NCBI RefSeq assembly: GCF_000765145.1
Contig: NZ_JMGA01000011.1
Location: forward strand, 27,151-91,150
Length of the DNA stretch: 64,000 nt
Direction of reading: 5' to 3'
DNA from: Desulfosporosinus sp. HMP52
Lineage (GTDB): Bacteria; Bacillota; Desulfitobacteriia; Desulfitobacteriales; Desulfitobacteriaceae
Positions 45,358 to 54,354 of this stretch are shown piece after piece (position 1 is the stretch's first letter; every line of letters begins with the position of its first letter). The position numbers and the translations under genes were made by a program. The notes under the pieces are model-generated. The model was not told the origin of the DNA. It made no database searches and worked only from the letters and a program-made list of their open reading frames with translations.

Positions 45358-45600
45358 TGATGAGACATATCTGAGCGTATTCCTTACCTGATGTACAATG
45401 CAGCGCTGGTATTCCGTATTAGGAAAAGCCGCCGAAATAGTTTCTTTTATCCCTGTAAGCCCGTCTGCACAGATCAGCATGATATCCTTAACTCCCCGGT
45501 TCTTCAGATCGTTCAGAATTCCAAGCCAGTATTTGCCGCTTTCGTTTTCTCCTATCTGCAGGTTTACGACTTCCTTCTTGCCGGACAGTGTGATCGTTGG
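45358..45600 (-). pseudogene. IS256 (mutator) family transposase fragment
   Basis: The minus strand encodes GENESGKYWLGILNDLKNRG, DIMLICADGLTGIKE and FPNTEYQRCIVHQVRN, the central part of an IS256-type transposase with one catalytic Asp (ADGL). Only about 80 codons remain, with no ends recognisable. The reading frames on the opposite strand here are shadows. Confidence 0.85.
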
Positions 45601-45725
45601 AGAAAGATTAATAAAAGATTAAAAAACTCTTTTGATATTCTAATCTTTTTTTTATGTAACATTAATTTGCAACAACTATACTGAAATCGGTATGTAAACC
45701 AAACCAATTATACGGAGGTCATGTA

Positions 45726-46526
45726 ATGAATATTAATACTAAGAAATTAGCAAAAACGACCATTCCTTTTTTTCTAATAATGTTCTCGGTTGTTTTTAGC
45801 TCCCTTATTGAGGCGATTTTCGAAAATGCAGTTCAACTTAGCATTATGGCAGCTCTAATAATATTTATTTTGTTTGCCATTATCTTCAAAAGAAGCTTTT
45901 GTGGTTTTTTGTGCATGGTGGGGGCGCTGCAAAGAATTGTTGGATATATAGGATTCAAGATTTTAAAAAAAAGGGTCAAAGTTCCTGCAACACTCGATAA
46001 ATATCTTAGAGCAGTGAAATACATCATACTTACAGGTTTTGTAGCATTATCCATTGCAAGCGGCAAGTTTCTGCTACAAGTCAGTGTTGACGATGTGTTT
46101 GAGCAATATAGCATAATATTGCCTGGATTAGCCTGGATAAGTATTATGTTGATGTTTGTAACAATTATTGGCTCATTTTTTATTGATTATTTCTTCTGCA
46201 AATATATCTGCATACAGGGTGCTATCGCCGGAGTTGCAGGTCGGTTTAGCCCCAGTGGTATCGTCCGATGCGAAGATAAGTGCATCAATTGTACGTTATG
46301 TACAAAGAAATGTCCCTCAAATCTAGAGGTGCATAAAATGAAGAAGGTAATATCGGCTGAATGTTTTAACTGCCAAAAATGCATTGTTGTATGTCCAAAG
46401 AAAGGGGCATTAACTAATAGTTTTGCAGGCAGAAAAATACCGTTAGTTTTGTTTGTAGCAATGGCAGGAATGCTTTACATATTGTTAACCTTTTTAATAC
46501 CGCTATTTTTAGAGATGGTGCTGTGA
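45726..46526 (+). CDS. Membrane 4Fe-4S polyferredoxin (NapH/YccM-like)
   Basis: 266 residues. Four or five membrane helices carry the CGFLCMVGALQR and CKYICIQGAIAGV motifs that resemble the CxxxCP sites of NapH/NosR proteins. The C-terminal cytoplasmic part has CINCTLCTKKCP and CFNCQKCIVVCP, two [4Fe-4S] sites, and a last helix. Such proteins pass electrons between membrane quinol and soluble partners. ACGGAGGTCATGTA precedes the ATG. It is monocistronic, so its partner is unknown. Confidence 0.9.
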   Translation: MNINTKKLAKTTIPFFLIMFSVVFSSLIEAIFENAVQLSIMAALIIFILFAIIFKRSFCGFLCMVGALQRIVGYIGFKILKKRVKVPATLDKYLRAVKYIILTGFVALSIASGKFLLQVSVDDVFEQYSIILPGLAWISIMLMFVTIIGSFFIDYFFCKYICIQGAIAGVAGRFSPSGIVRCEDKCINCTLCTKKCPSNLEVHKMKKVISAECFNCQKCIVVCPKKGALTNSFAGRKIPLVLFVAMAGMLYILLTFLIPLFLEMVL

Positions 46527-46552
46527 GCAGGTGTCGATTCATTTCTTTAACA

Positions 46553-46588
46553 ATTAAGAATTGGTTATACAAATAGCCAATTCTTAAT
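46553..46588 (+). terminator. Terminator of the polyferredoxin gene
   Basis: A perfect 12-bp stem (46553-46564 with 46577-46588). Confidence 0.75.
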
Positions 46589-46606
46589 ATAGCATAAAAA
46601 TGATAG

Positions 46607-46649
46607 AAGCAAAAAGACTCAAACTACGAGGGTTCGAGTCCCTTTGCTT
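46607..46649. other. Hairpin resembling the 3' end of a tRNA
   Basis: AAGCAAA-AA-GACTC pairs with GAGTC-CC-TTTGCTT across a loop that contains GGGTTCGAGTCCC, which looks like a T arm. No D arm or anticodon arm precedes it, so this is not a tRNA gene. It could be a tRNA remnant left by integration or simply a hairpin. Confidence 0.3.
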
Positions 46650-46696
46650 TATTTTAGTTTGGAAAGTTAGGTGAATATAGATGCCAAAAGTTCTGA

Positions 46697-46818
46697 AGGG
46701 CGCCAATCAGATTTAAGACTGACTGGCGCTCCTTAGCATAGTTTTTAAAATATTTGGTGATTGGTGGAAGGAAAAGCAGGAAGTTCGGCGAAAAAGAAAA
46801 TATACGTCAAATGATGTC
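46697..46818. repeat. Intergenic repeat block, copy 2
   Basis: A GCGCCAATCAG hairpin (about 46700-46730) followed by a 75-bp block with AAGTTCGGCGAAAA that matches 31818-31892. The two copies lie before unrelated genes. Confidence 0.6.
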
Positions 46819-46874
46819 CAAAAGACTGTTCGCTTGAAAATTGACTAAAGCCAAAGACTTTGGGGGTTAAATAA

Positions 46875-48061
46875 ATGCGTTATATCGGAATTGACTTAGC
46901 ATGGACCTATGCCAATGAATCGGGAATTTGTGTGATCGCTGACAATGGAGAAATCGTCTATTGTGAGTCCCAGGTTTTCAGTGATGAAATGATTGCGGAC
47001 ATCGTTGCAGAGCATGCTCAAGAAGGAGCCATCGTAGGGATTGATGCTCCTTTAATCGTGAATAACGAAACAGGTGCCAGATACTGTGACGGAGCTATTA
47101 TGAGAGAGAAAATACATGGTAAAAATCTGTCCGTTTTCACCTGTAGTAAAAGCTTTATGCTCAACCACTACGGAGTAGTCAGAGGAGAAGAGGTCGTCAA
47201 AGCCATTCGAAAGCGGATGCCGGCTTTTGCCCTCACAGGTGACCTAACCAATAAAAAGCACGTGATTATCGAAACTTTTCCCACGGGAATAACCTTAGGC
47301 CTTTTTCCCGATGCTTTTCCTGTTAAATATAAAATCAAACATAAAATCAAATTTGAAACAACTAAAACGGAGATGGGCAGTATGGTTAACCTGTTAAAAA
47401 GGTTAAGTGATTTCAATCCCCCCGTCCATAATATAGAAGATTTCTTCAATCATTCATTGAGCATTCAAGCTATGTCTAAGAAGGGGTTTAAGAACCTTGA
47501 GGACAAGCTGGATGCTTTTTTATACTGTCAGAAAGTATAAACTTGCGTTATATACTTTCTAAGCATAAGTGCAACTAAGGCTGCCACCGCGCCTGCGGCT
47601 TGGTGCCAGCCAAGTTTTCTATATGCGCTTACGCCGCTTATTGGCTGGCCAATCATAAAGGGAAGGTTTTCGGTGATGATCAGGATGGGTTTATTACAAT
47701 TCCAATTATTGACGAGAATGAAGTCCGTGACGGCAAATCAGAGAAGATAAAAGTCTACAATAAACTGATTCGCGATAAGATACCCCAGATCATCGAAGAC
47801 AGCGGTAAGAAAGCCATTATTGAAAAGGTTTCAGGCCCAGAGTACCTGGACTTATTAAACGCCAAGTTAGGGGAAGAGCTTCAGGAGTATCTTGACAGCC
47901 AGAAGGTTGAAGAACTGGCGGATTTAGTTGAAGTAGTCTACGCCATCTTGGATTATAAAGGGGTCTCTCGGCAGGAATTCGAGGATATCAGAAAGCAAAA
48001 GGTTGAGGAGAGAGGCGCTTTCCGGAATAAGCTCCTGCTTAAAGAAGTAAGCGATAGTTGA
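46875..48061 (+). pseudogene. DUF429 protein fused to a pyrophosphohydrolase-like domain, split by an insertion
   Basis: The first part (46875-47540, MRYIGIDLAWTYANESGICV, VGIDAPLIV, KLDAFLY) is a DUF429 protein, an RNase H-fold family of unknown role. The frame is cut at about 47524 by some 92 bp and resumes at about 47617 with CAYAAYWLANHKGKVFGDDQ and FITIPI, the normal end of DUF429. The same frame then runs on into VYNKLIRDKIPQIIEDSGKK and EELQEYLDSQKVEELADLVE, an all-alpha nucleotide pyrophosphohydrolase-like (MazG-type) domain. The original gene was therefore one long fusion. Either half may still be translated. Confidence 0.75.
47524..47616. mobile_element. Short structured insertion (MITE-like) with two hairpins
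   Basis: Two inverted repeats: AGAAAGTATA (47530-47539) with TATACTTTCT (47551-47560), and GGCTGCCACC (47579-47588) with GGTGCCAGCC (47602-47611, one mismatch). TTTTTTATA before and TTTTCTATA after may be a target duplication. No coding capacity. Confidence 0.6.
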
Positions 48062-48075
48062 GGGGTTGAAGGGAA

Positions 48076-48745
48076 TTGACAGAAAAGATCAAGCAGAAGG
48101 GCAGTTTGGGCAGTGTCGCTGAAGACCTCTTTGTCGAGCTGTTTTGTGATACCTTTGGTCCGGATCAAGCGGAGTATCTCTTTCTTCAGTATCCGGTCAC
48201 CGATATTTATGGCAATAGACGCTCCATAGATTTTGCCCTGGAAAGTGAAGACTTAAAAATTGCCATTGAGATTGATGGTGAAACTTATCATAACCCCAAT
48301 AAGGTTTCTTCTAATAAATATTATGATGACCTTACCAAGCAAAACAGCCTGATCTATCATAACTGGAAGATTTACCGCTGGGTATACAATCAATTGAAGC
48401 ACCAACCTGAAAAGGTCAAGGACGAACTGCGGATATTTGTGGGAGAAATACCTGCCTTTAGAATGCTGGAGGATTATCTGCCTAAACAAAAGGGCAAGGT
48501 GATTGAACTTCGTGAGCATCAGCAAGCTGCTTTGGACAGCCTAGAGACCATGCGCGAGCAAGGGGAGAGTATCGCTCTGCTTTATCATGCTACGGGCACC
48601 GGAAAAACTGTGACTGCAGTCAGTGACGCCAAACGTCTGGGGAAAAGGACCTTGTTTTTGGCTCATACCAAGGAATTGATAACTCAGGCTAAAGGCACCT
48701 TTGAAGAACTTTGGGATCAGGCGGAGACAGGTCTCTATGTAAGAA
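48076..48745 (+). pseudogene. Truncated nuclease-helicase (restriction-like)
   Basis: The N-terminal part resembles a PD-(D/E)xK nuclease: RRSIDFALESEDLKIAIEID and LIYHNWKIYRW. A DEAD/DEAH helicase begins with ELREHQQAALDSLETM and Walker A LLYHATGTGKTVTAVSDA, then LFLAHTKELITQAK. Homology stops near residue 222 (position 48745), where the frame enters unrelated DNA of a tyrosine recombinase. The helicase motifs III-VI are lost. It was probably a type III/DEAD-helicase defence or repair protein. Confidence 0.8.
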
Positions 48746-49290
48746 TATCCAATTCGATCGTATGTGGAAGAGGTACGTTCTGCACCTCAAGAGCTGGAGC
48801 GGTTGGACCAACGATCACTTACTCGAGCTGTGGAACGCGAAAGCATACCTCGGGATATTGCTCTGATTACGTTCATGCTAAACACTGGCCTTCGTATTAG
48901 CGAAGTGGCCGCTTTGGATATTGACTATCTCATTATTGGGGAGCGCTCCGGCAGTCTAAAGGTACGGGGGTAAATTCCGTACTGTCCCCCTTAATAGTGA
49001 CACACGGTAAGTCCTGAGAGACAACATAAACAGTGGACCAAAAGGACCGTTGTTTTTAAGTCAGCGGGAGAAGTGAACAGGTCGTTTAACAGCTAGTGGA
49101 ATTAGGCAGGTTATCGGTCAGTACGCTTAACTAGCGAAACTGCCCGAACTACATCCCCATGCCCTTAGGCATACGTTCGCTCAAAATCTCTTAAAAACTG
49201 GTGAAGGGTTGGAGATGGCCGCGGAATCTTGGGGCACTAGAGTTTGAATACAACAAGATTATACACTCGGCCGTCCGAGCGGGATAAGTT
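48745..49290 (+). pseudogene. Decayed tyrosine recombinase (XerC-like integrase)
   Basis: From about 48745 one frame reads EEVRSAPQELERLDQRSLTR and ITFMLNTGLRISEVAALDID, which includes the first catalytic Arg. After 48970 the frame is broken, but pieces persist: GPKGPLFLS-like near 49034, then PHALRHTFAQNL and LLKTGEGLEMAAE near 49155-49230, the HxLRHTFA catalytic box. Several frameshifts and stops make it inactive. It marks the left border of the accessory region. Confidence 0.8.
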
Positions 49291-49354
49291 GAACGCGGTG
49301 GAGAAGCTGTCGCTAAGGAATTAAGAAGGAATCGTCAATATCTTAAAAGGGACT

Positions 49355-49531
49355 ATGGGCATTTGTTCAGACTTGGATCTGCTGGGGATTTCGGCTGAAG
49401 TAAGTTTGTTAAATAGGAACTCAACTGAAGAATACGTTTCCGCGGACGGTGCACGTGGATATCTGTGTACTGCAATATACGGTAGGGGAAAAGGAAAACA
49501 GGTAACGGTTGAGGTTGGGATGAATAAGTAA
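49355..49531 (+). CDS. Short ORF of uncertain status
   Basis: 58 codons (MGICSDLDLLGISAEVSLLN ... VTVEVGMNK). There is no ribosome binding site and no family match that I know; it may be the end of a broken gene. A small hairpin follows (GCATCTGC at 49558-49565 with GCAGGTGC at 49575-49582, then TTTTCT). Confidence 0.25.
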   Translation: MGICSDLDLLGISAEVSLLNRNSTEEYVSADGARGYLCTAIYGRGKGKQVTVEVGMNK

Positions 49532-49810
49532 ATGGAATATTCTCCTCATATTAAAGGGCATCTGCTCAATGAAGGCAGGTGCTTTTCTATTTACCATTAC
49601 TCGACGTATAGACTATAATAAAGGAGGCATTTTACACAAGTTGAATGTATAATTTAGATTTATGTCGAAGGACTGTGGTAATATATATTTTGTCTAAAAT
49701 TAATACAATTGACAAATTGTTTAGTATTGGTTACCGTTTAAAAATGTAAGTTTTCACTCGACACCTATTCGTAAAAAAATGATAATTATGTCATCATAGG
49801 AGGAAAACAT

Positions 49811-50977
49811 ATGGCGGATAAAATAATGACTGTCTTGGCGAAGGAAACCGGAGGCAAAAGCTACAAGGCTCACAAATACGGACTTGATCACGCTGAACGC
49901 CCATTCATAGAATATGGAGATGATTCAATCATATGGAAAAAGACCGCTGAGACTACTCCTCACCGCAAATATGTTTCTCTTGAAGATTTAAGAAAAAAAC
50001 TTGCGACAAGGAATGAGCAGTTGCTTACTTATTTTCTTGATGGTTCTCGTAGGGTGTTTAAAGTTGATGACATTGCCTATAAAGTGTCTAATGGCAGAAG
50101 TGTAATTTATCCAGTAATCGCTGGACAAATTGGAGTGGGCTGTTGTCGTAGAGTTAATAAGGTAGTCATTCCAGAGAAGTTCAAACGAGAGATAGTACTG
50201 TCATTGCCAGATATTGCTGACGCTGACGGAATACCGGGTTTCTTTAATGCAACAGCCAAAAAGCTAAATGAATGTGCAGAGTTAAGACGGGTTGGTATAG
50301 AGTTTTCTACGATATTGCCATATAAAACAGCAAAGAATACAGACAAGAAGTTTGAAGATAGGGGAACTGCGTGTATCCAAGACCGGATGATAGAACGTGA
50401 AAAAGAACTGGTCGCGGAGCTTGTTCGTGAGGGAAAGTTGAACCAAGATAACTATTTGGTTAAAGATGGCTCGCTTGAATATAGGCCAACCAAAGAGGAC
50501 AAGGCTGATAAAAGGAAATATCAGATGTTCAAAAATAATTACAGTTGGGTATTAGGGGCCTCAAAGAATTTCAACCCAGAAATATGTTTAGATATTAATG
50601 GGAAACCAAACCCTGGATTTATTGCTGACTTACCACTTTATCACCGCACGCCTGTAGCCTGTTTTGTTAGCGATTTTTTAGGTGATGATATCCAGTTTGC
50701 GGTGTGGTACATTCGACTTAGGGATAAGAAACGGACTCGAACTCCTTTTGATGGAATATTGAAAGTCGAGAAAATTCTCGTGACACAAGAAGATGTAGAC
50801 AATGGCATAGATAGTGACCTTGTAGATGTGCTTAGTGCGTACATGATAAACGAACGAAATCCTGTTTGCTATGGTTCAGATTTGCGTTGGGCGAATCACA
50901 TCTATCCTGTATATCTCACTGAGTCTTTTGTCAAGTCAAAATACCTTAGTACAGAAAGTTTTCTGCATCTATTTTAA
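49811..50977 (+). CDS. NurA-like nuclease
   Basis: 388 residues. YFLDGSRRVFKVDD (Asp77) fits the first metal-binding site of NurA nucleases. NYLVKDGSLEYRP fits the second acidic motif, VLGASKNFNPE the Lys-containing strand, and ANHIYPVYLTES the usual C-terminal end. NurA enzymes are 5'-3' exonucleases and endonucleases that work with the HerA translocase. AGGAGG lies 8 bases before the ATG. The gene heads a four-gene operon, 15 bases before the HerA-like gene. Its length and order with HerA support the assignment although overall similarity to classic NurA is low. Confidence 0.75.
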   Translation: MADKIMTVLAKETGGKSYKAHKYGLDHAERPFIEYGDDSIIWKKTAETTPHRKYVSLEDLRKKLATRNEQLLTYFLDGSRRVFKVDDIAYKVSNGRSVIYPVIAGQIGVGCCRRVNKVVIPEKFKREIVLSLPDIADADGIPGFFNATAKKLNECAELRRVGIEFSTILPYKTAKNTDKKFEDRGTACIQDRMIEREKELVAELVREGKLNQDNYLVKDGSLEYRPTKEDKADKRKYQMFKNNYSWVLGASKNFNPEICLDINGKPNPGFIADLPLYHRTPVACFVSDFLGDDIQFAVWYIRLRDKKRTRTPFDGILKVEKILVTQEDVDNGIDSDLVDVLSAYMINERNPVCYGSDLRWANHIYPVYLTESFVKSKYLSTESFLHLF

Positions 50978-50992
50978 GGAGGATTAAAATTA

Positions 50993-52732
50993 ATGGATAG
51001 TAAAAATAAACTGATCGGACGTGTACTTGCCACCGAAAAAACACCGACCACAATGGATAAGTTCAACTTCTGGACAAACTCAGATTTGAAGCTTCATGCG
51101 TTCGATATAGTTAAAGTTAAACATATTGACAACTCGTTTTCGTTTGGTGTGATTGAAAATATCTCTCATATAACCGACGCCCAGAGCTTTTTAACTAATT
51201 TCATCTCCAGCGACTTCGGAGATGTTAATGTAGAAGAGCCAACTTTGCGCGTAGGGATGAATTATGCTGAAGCAGCTATATCATTTAACGATAAAAATCT
51301 TTATACGCCTGTTCATAATAACGCTCGAGTATATCTGGCTACAGCTGAAGAAATAACTATGGCATTGGGGCTTGACAAAGTTCAGAACCCTCTTGTTTGC
51401 GGTTCCCTGAAAATGTATGAGGGAACCACTGACGAGATTACCTTGCCTGTGAATCTCAATTCGAAATTTATACTGGGTCCCGAGGGCGCACATCTAAATA
51501 TCTCAGGTATTTCAGGACTTGCATCTAAGACGTCATACGCTATGTTTCTGATGAAAGCTATTCAGGACCATTACATAAAAGCCGATACCGATATGGATAC
51601 CAATACCTATGATAGTGTTGCTTTTGTTATTTTTAATGTCAAAGGCAAAGATCTTATGGCAATTGATAGACCCAATGACTTTATTGCCGACAAGCCAGGC
51701 GAAAAAGAAAGAGTTTTTGCTGACTATGAAACCCTTAAACTTTCGACGGAGCCGTTCAAGAACGTCAAATACTATATTCCGTTTTCAAGCAATACATCAG
51801 CAAAAAGAAGCACCTATCTTGGCGCAGATGATGTAAAGGCATATATGGAATATCAACAACTTAAAAAATTCAAATATTCATATGAAGATGATAAGGAAAG
51901 CCTTGAAATGTTGTTTGCAGATGTTGATGACCCACAACAAACAATGGAGTCGATAATCAGTAAAATTATTGATGATTTGGACCCTGATTTTGGTGGTGGG
52001 CGCGTTGTAACATGGCAAGACTTCAGAGATAAGGTGAATGAGCTTTCGCAAAGGTCGCAACCTTCAACAAAGGGTCAGCAAAGGGTTTCTAATGAAATAT
52101 CTGTGCTTAGTTGGAGAAAGTTTAAACGTATTATCAACAAAGCAACTAAAAATGATGATATGTTCGCGAATCGTCCAGATCAAAGCAAGCATGAATGCCG
52201 TTTAGCGGACGCTTTAAAACACATAAGTAAAAACGAGGTTTGTGTTATTGATGTTGCTAAACTTCCTGAGGACAAACAAGCATTTGTATTTGGAGACGCG
52301 GTGCGTACAATTTACAATTTGAAATTGGGTGAATATGACGGCGAGGATGGCGTTAATCCACCATCGAGAATCATTGTATTCATTGACGAACTCAATAAAT
52401 ACGCCTCGAAAGAGACTCCAAAGACATCACCAATTTTGAGGGAAATTCTGGATGTCACCGAACGTGGTCGCTCGCTAGGCGTTGTGCTTTTTGGTGCAGA
52501 ACAGTTCCGTTCTAATATACATCAGCGAGTCACCGGCAATTGTTCTACTCACGCATATGGTCGAACAAACTCTATTGAAACTGCCACCAAGGATTACGGG
52601 AGTTTACCGAGTACATATAAAAACATGTTGACCAGATTAGAACAGGGTGATTATCTAATTCAAAATCCAATTTTCCGCTCCTTGCTGAAAATCAAATTTC
52701 CAAAACCGATTTATAAGCAATTCAAGGATTAA
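50993..52732 (+). CDS. HerA-like DNA translocase ATPase with unusual Walker A
   Basis: 579 residues. The start KLIGRVLATEKTPTTMDKFN resembles the HAS-barrel of HerA. The P-loop region reads NISGISGLASKTSYAMFLMK: the usual GSGKS is replaced by GLASKT (Lys179, Thr180). Walker B is RIIVFIDELNK (Asp465, Glu466), and later FGAEQFRSNIHQRVTGNC fits the sensor and arginine-finger region of HerA/FtsK hexamers. It probably forms a ring that pumps DNA into the NurA-like nuclease. AAGGAGGATT precedes the ATG; the operon spacing is 15 and 29 bases. Confidence 0.85.
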   Translation: MDSKNKLIGRVLATEKTPTTMDKFNFWTNSDLKLHAFDIVKVKHIDNSFSFGVIENISHITDAQSFLTNFISSDFGDVNVEEPTLRVGMNYAEAAISFNDKNLYTPVHNNARVYLATAEEITMALGLDKVQNPLVCGSLKMYEGTTDEITLPVNLNSKFILGPEGAHLNISGISGLASKTSYAMFLMKAIQDHYIKADTDMDTNTYDSVAFVIFNVKGKDLMAIDRPNDFIADKPGEKERVFADYETLKLSTEPFKNVKYYIPFSSNTSAKRSTYLGADDVKAYMEYQQLKKFKYSYEDDKESLEMLFADVDDPQQTMESIISKIIDDLDPDFGGGRVVTWQDFRDKVNELSQRSQPSTKGQQRVSNEISVLSWRKFKRIINKATKNDDMFANRPDQSKHECRLADALKHISKNEVCVIDVAKLPEDKQAFVFGDAVRTIYNLKLGEYDGEDGVNPPSRIIVFIDELNKYASKETPKTSPILREILDVTERGRSLGVVLFGAEQFRSNIHQRVTGNCSTHAYGRTNSIETATKDYGSLPSTYKNMLTRLEQGDYLIQNPIFRSLLKIKFPKPIYKQFKD

Positions 52733-52761
52733 CAAACAATTAAATTGAGAGGAGTGAATTA

Positions 52762-54354
52762 ATGTACCAATATGTTTTCGGTGCAAATATATTAGAGAAT
52801 CTTACGACAGGAATGTATCAAGATTCAAGAGTCATCTATCGCGAGTACATACAGAATGCATGTGATCAAATTGACAAGGCAGAACGGGACGGACTCTTGC
52901 TTCGAAGTGAAGGACGAATTCATATCTGGCTTGATCCCGATAGGCGTATAATCACTATCGAAGATAATGCAACTGGAATTCCGGCCTCTGATTTTCAGAA
53001 AACTTTAGGTAACATTGCCGATTCTGATAAGAAAATAGGTGAAGATAAAGGTTTTCGTGGTATTGGTAGGCTATGCGGGCTTGCTTACTGTAGAGAATTG
53101 GTTTTTACATCGACTGCAAAAGGCGAAACTATTATCTCCACTATGCGCTGCAATGCTCAAAAAATGCGTGAATTGATTGTTGCAAATGGCAAGGGTGAAA
53201 AACATACTGCAAGTGATGTTCTTCATTCTATAAACGAATTTACGACTGAAGATAAGTCGAATCCCAATGATCATTGGTTTAAGGTTGAACTTGTTGGTAT
53301 TAACGATGCAAATACTGACTTGCTTGATTTTGCACAAATAAAGGAATATCTGTCTTTTGTGGCTCCTGTTCCGTATATTAACACTTTTATATTCCGAAAA
53401 GAGATTCATAAACATGCTGAAGAAATAAGGTATAATATTGATGAATATGATATCAAGCTGAATGGTGAAGCAGTGGTCAAGAAGTATAAGACGAACTTTA
53501 AAACTCACGCTAAAGGCGATGATGAGATTTTTTCCATTGAATTTAAAGATATCAGAGATTTAGATGGTAACCTTCTCACATGGATTTGGTGGGGGGTATC
53601 GCGTTTTAAGGCGGCTATTAATAAGGATTGCCAAATGCGAGGTCTTCGCTTGCGTAAAGAGAATATTCAGATAGGTGACGACGACGCACTGCAAAAACTA
53701 TTTAAAGAAGACCGGGGGCATCATTATTTTATTGGCGAAGTTTTTGCTGTGGCGAAAGACCTGATACCGAACTCACAGAGAGATTACTTTAATGAAAATG
53801 AAACACGTAATCGATTTGAACGAGAACTTAAACTCTATTTTAACGATGAACTCAAAAGTATATATTATGGCGGTTCTGCCATAAATAGTGCGTTTGATAA
53901 GATAGATATCTTTGTGAGAAAAGAAGCGGAGTTTATAGTAAAAGAAGCGAATGGCGTGTTCGTAGATACCGCACACAGAGAAGCAGAACTCGATGAAATA
54001 AAGAAAGCAAAATCCAAAGCCGAAGAAGCAAAGAAAGAAATAGAAAAGAAAAAGCAAAAGGCTGATGAAAAAGATAATAACGTCATGGGAAGGTTAATCG
54101 AACGTATCGAAACGGAGCGTACTCAAAAACCACATATAATAATAAATGTAAAACCACCCGAACCAGATACTACAAAGGACACGAAGATTCCGTGGAGAAC
54201 GGATAAGCTATCAAATTACAGTAAGAAAGAACGTAAACTTATATCAAAAATATTTGGCATTATTGTTAAATCTACTAACAAAGAGATAGCTGAAACTATA
54301 ATTCAAAAGATCGAGGGCGAACTGCAAAATGAATCGAAGAGTGTTGCTCATTGA
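52762..54354 (+). CDS. GHKL (Hsp90/MORC-like) ATPase
   Basis: 530 residues. The Bergerat fold is plain: REYIQNACDQID (N box, Glu28), TIEDNATGIPASDF (Asp68), and GFRGIGRLCGLAYC (glycine lid). A transducer domain follows, then a coiled coil rich in Lys and Glu (KAKSKAEEAKKEIEKKKQ, about residues 415-450) and a short C-terminal domain. GHKL proteins of this kind act as ATP-driven dimer clamps, and MORC-type members occur in restriction and defence loci. AGAGGAGTGAATTA precedes the ATG; the end overlaps the radical SAM gene by 26 bases. Confidence 0.9.
   Translation: MYQYVFGANILENLTTGMYQDSRVIYREYIQNACDQIDKAERDGLLLRSEGRIHIWLDPDRRIITIEDNATGIPASDFQKTLGNIADSDKKIGEDKGFRGIGRLCGLAYCRELVFTSTAKGETIISTMRCNAQKMRELIVANGKGEKHTASDVLHSINEFTTEDKSNPNDHWFKVELVGINDANTDLLDFAQIKEYLSFVAPVPYINTFIFRKEIHKHAEEIRYNIDEYDIKLNGEAVVKKYKTNFKTHAKGDDEIFSIEFKDIRDLDGNLLTWIWWGVSRFKAAINKDCQMRGLRLRKENIQIGDDDALQKLFKEDRGHHYFIGEVFAVAKDLIPNSQRDYFNENETRNRFERELKLYFNDELKSIYYGGSAINSAFDKIDIFVRKEAEFIVKEANGVFVDTAHREAELDEIKKAKSKAEEAKKEIEKKKQKADEKDNNVMGRLIERIETERTQKPHIIINVKPPEPDTTKDTKIPWRTDKLSNYSKKERKLISKIFGIIVKSTNKEIAETIIQKIEGELQNESKSVAH

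Noticed and set aside
45391..45684. Plus-strand reading frames at 45.4-45.7 kb
   Set aside because: They are antisense to an IS256 transposase fragment whose minus-strand translation clearly matches the family.
46607..46649. A tRNA gene
   Set aside because: Only a T-arm-like hairpin is present; D arm, anticodon arm and the 5' acceptor strand are missing.
49532..49810. CRISPR array or regulatory repeats before the HerA operon
   Set aside because: No regularly spaced repeats are visible; only a -35-like TTGACA (49709-49714) without a convincing -10.
53071..53508. Minus-strand reading frame of 145 codons within the GHKL gene
   Set aside because: It lies wholly inside a gene with clear ATPase motifs and has no independent support.
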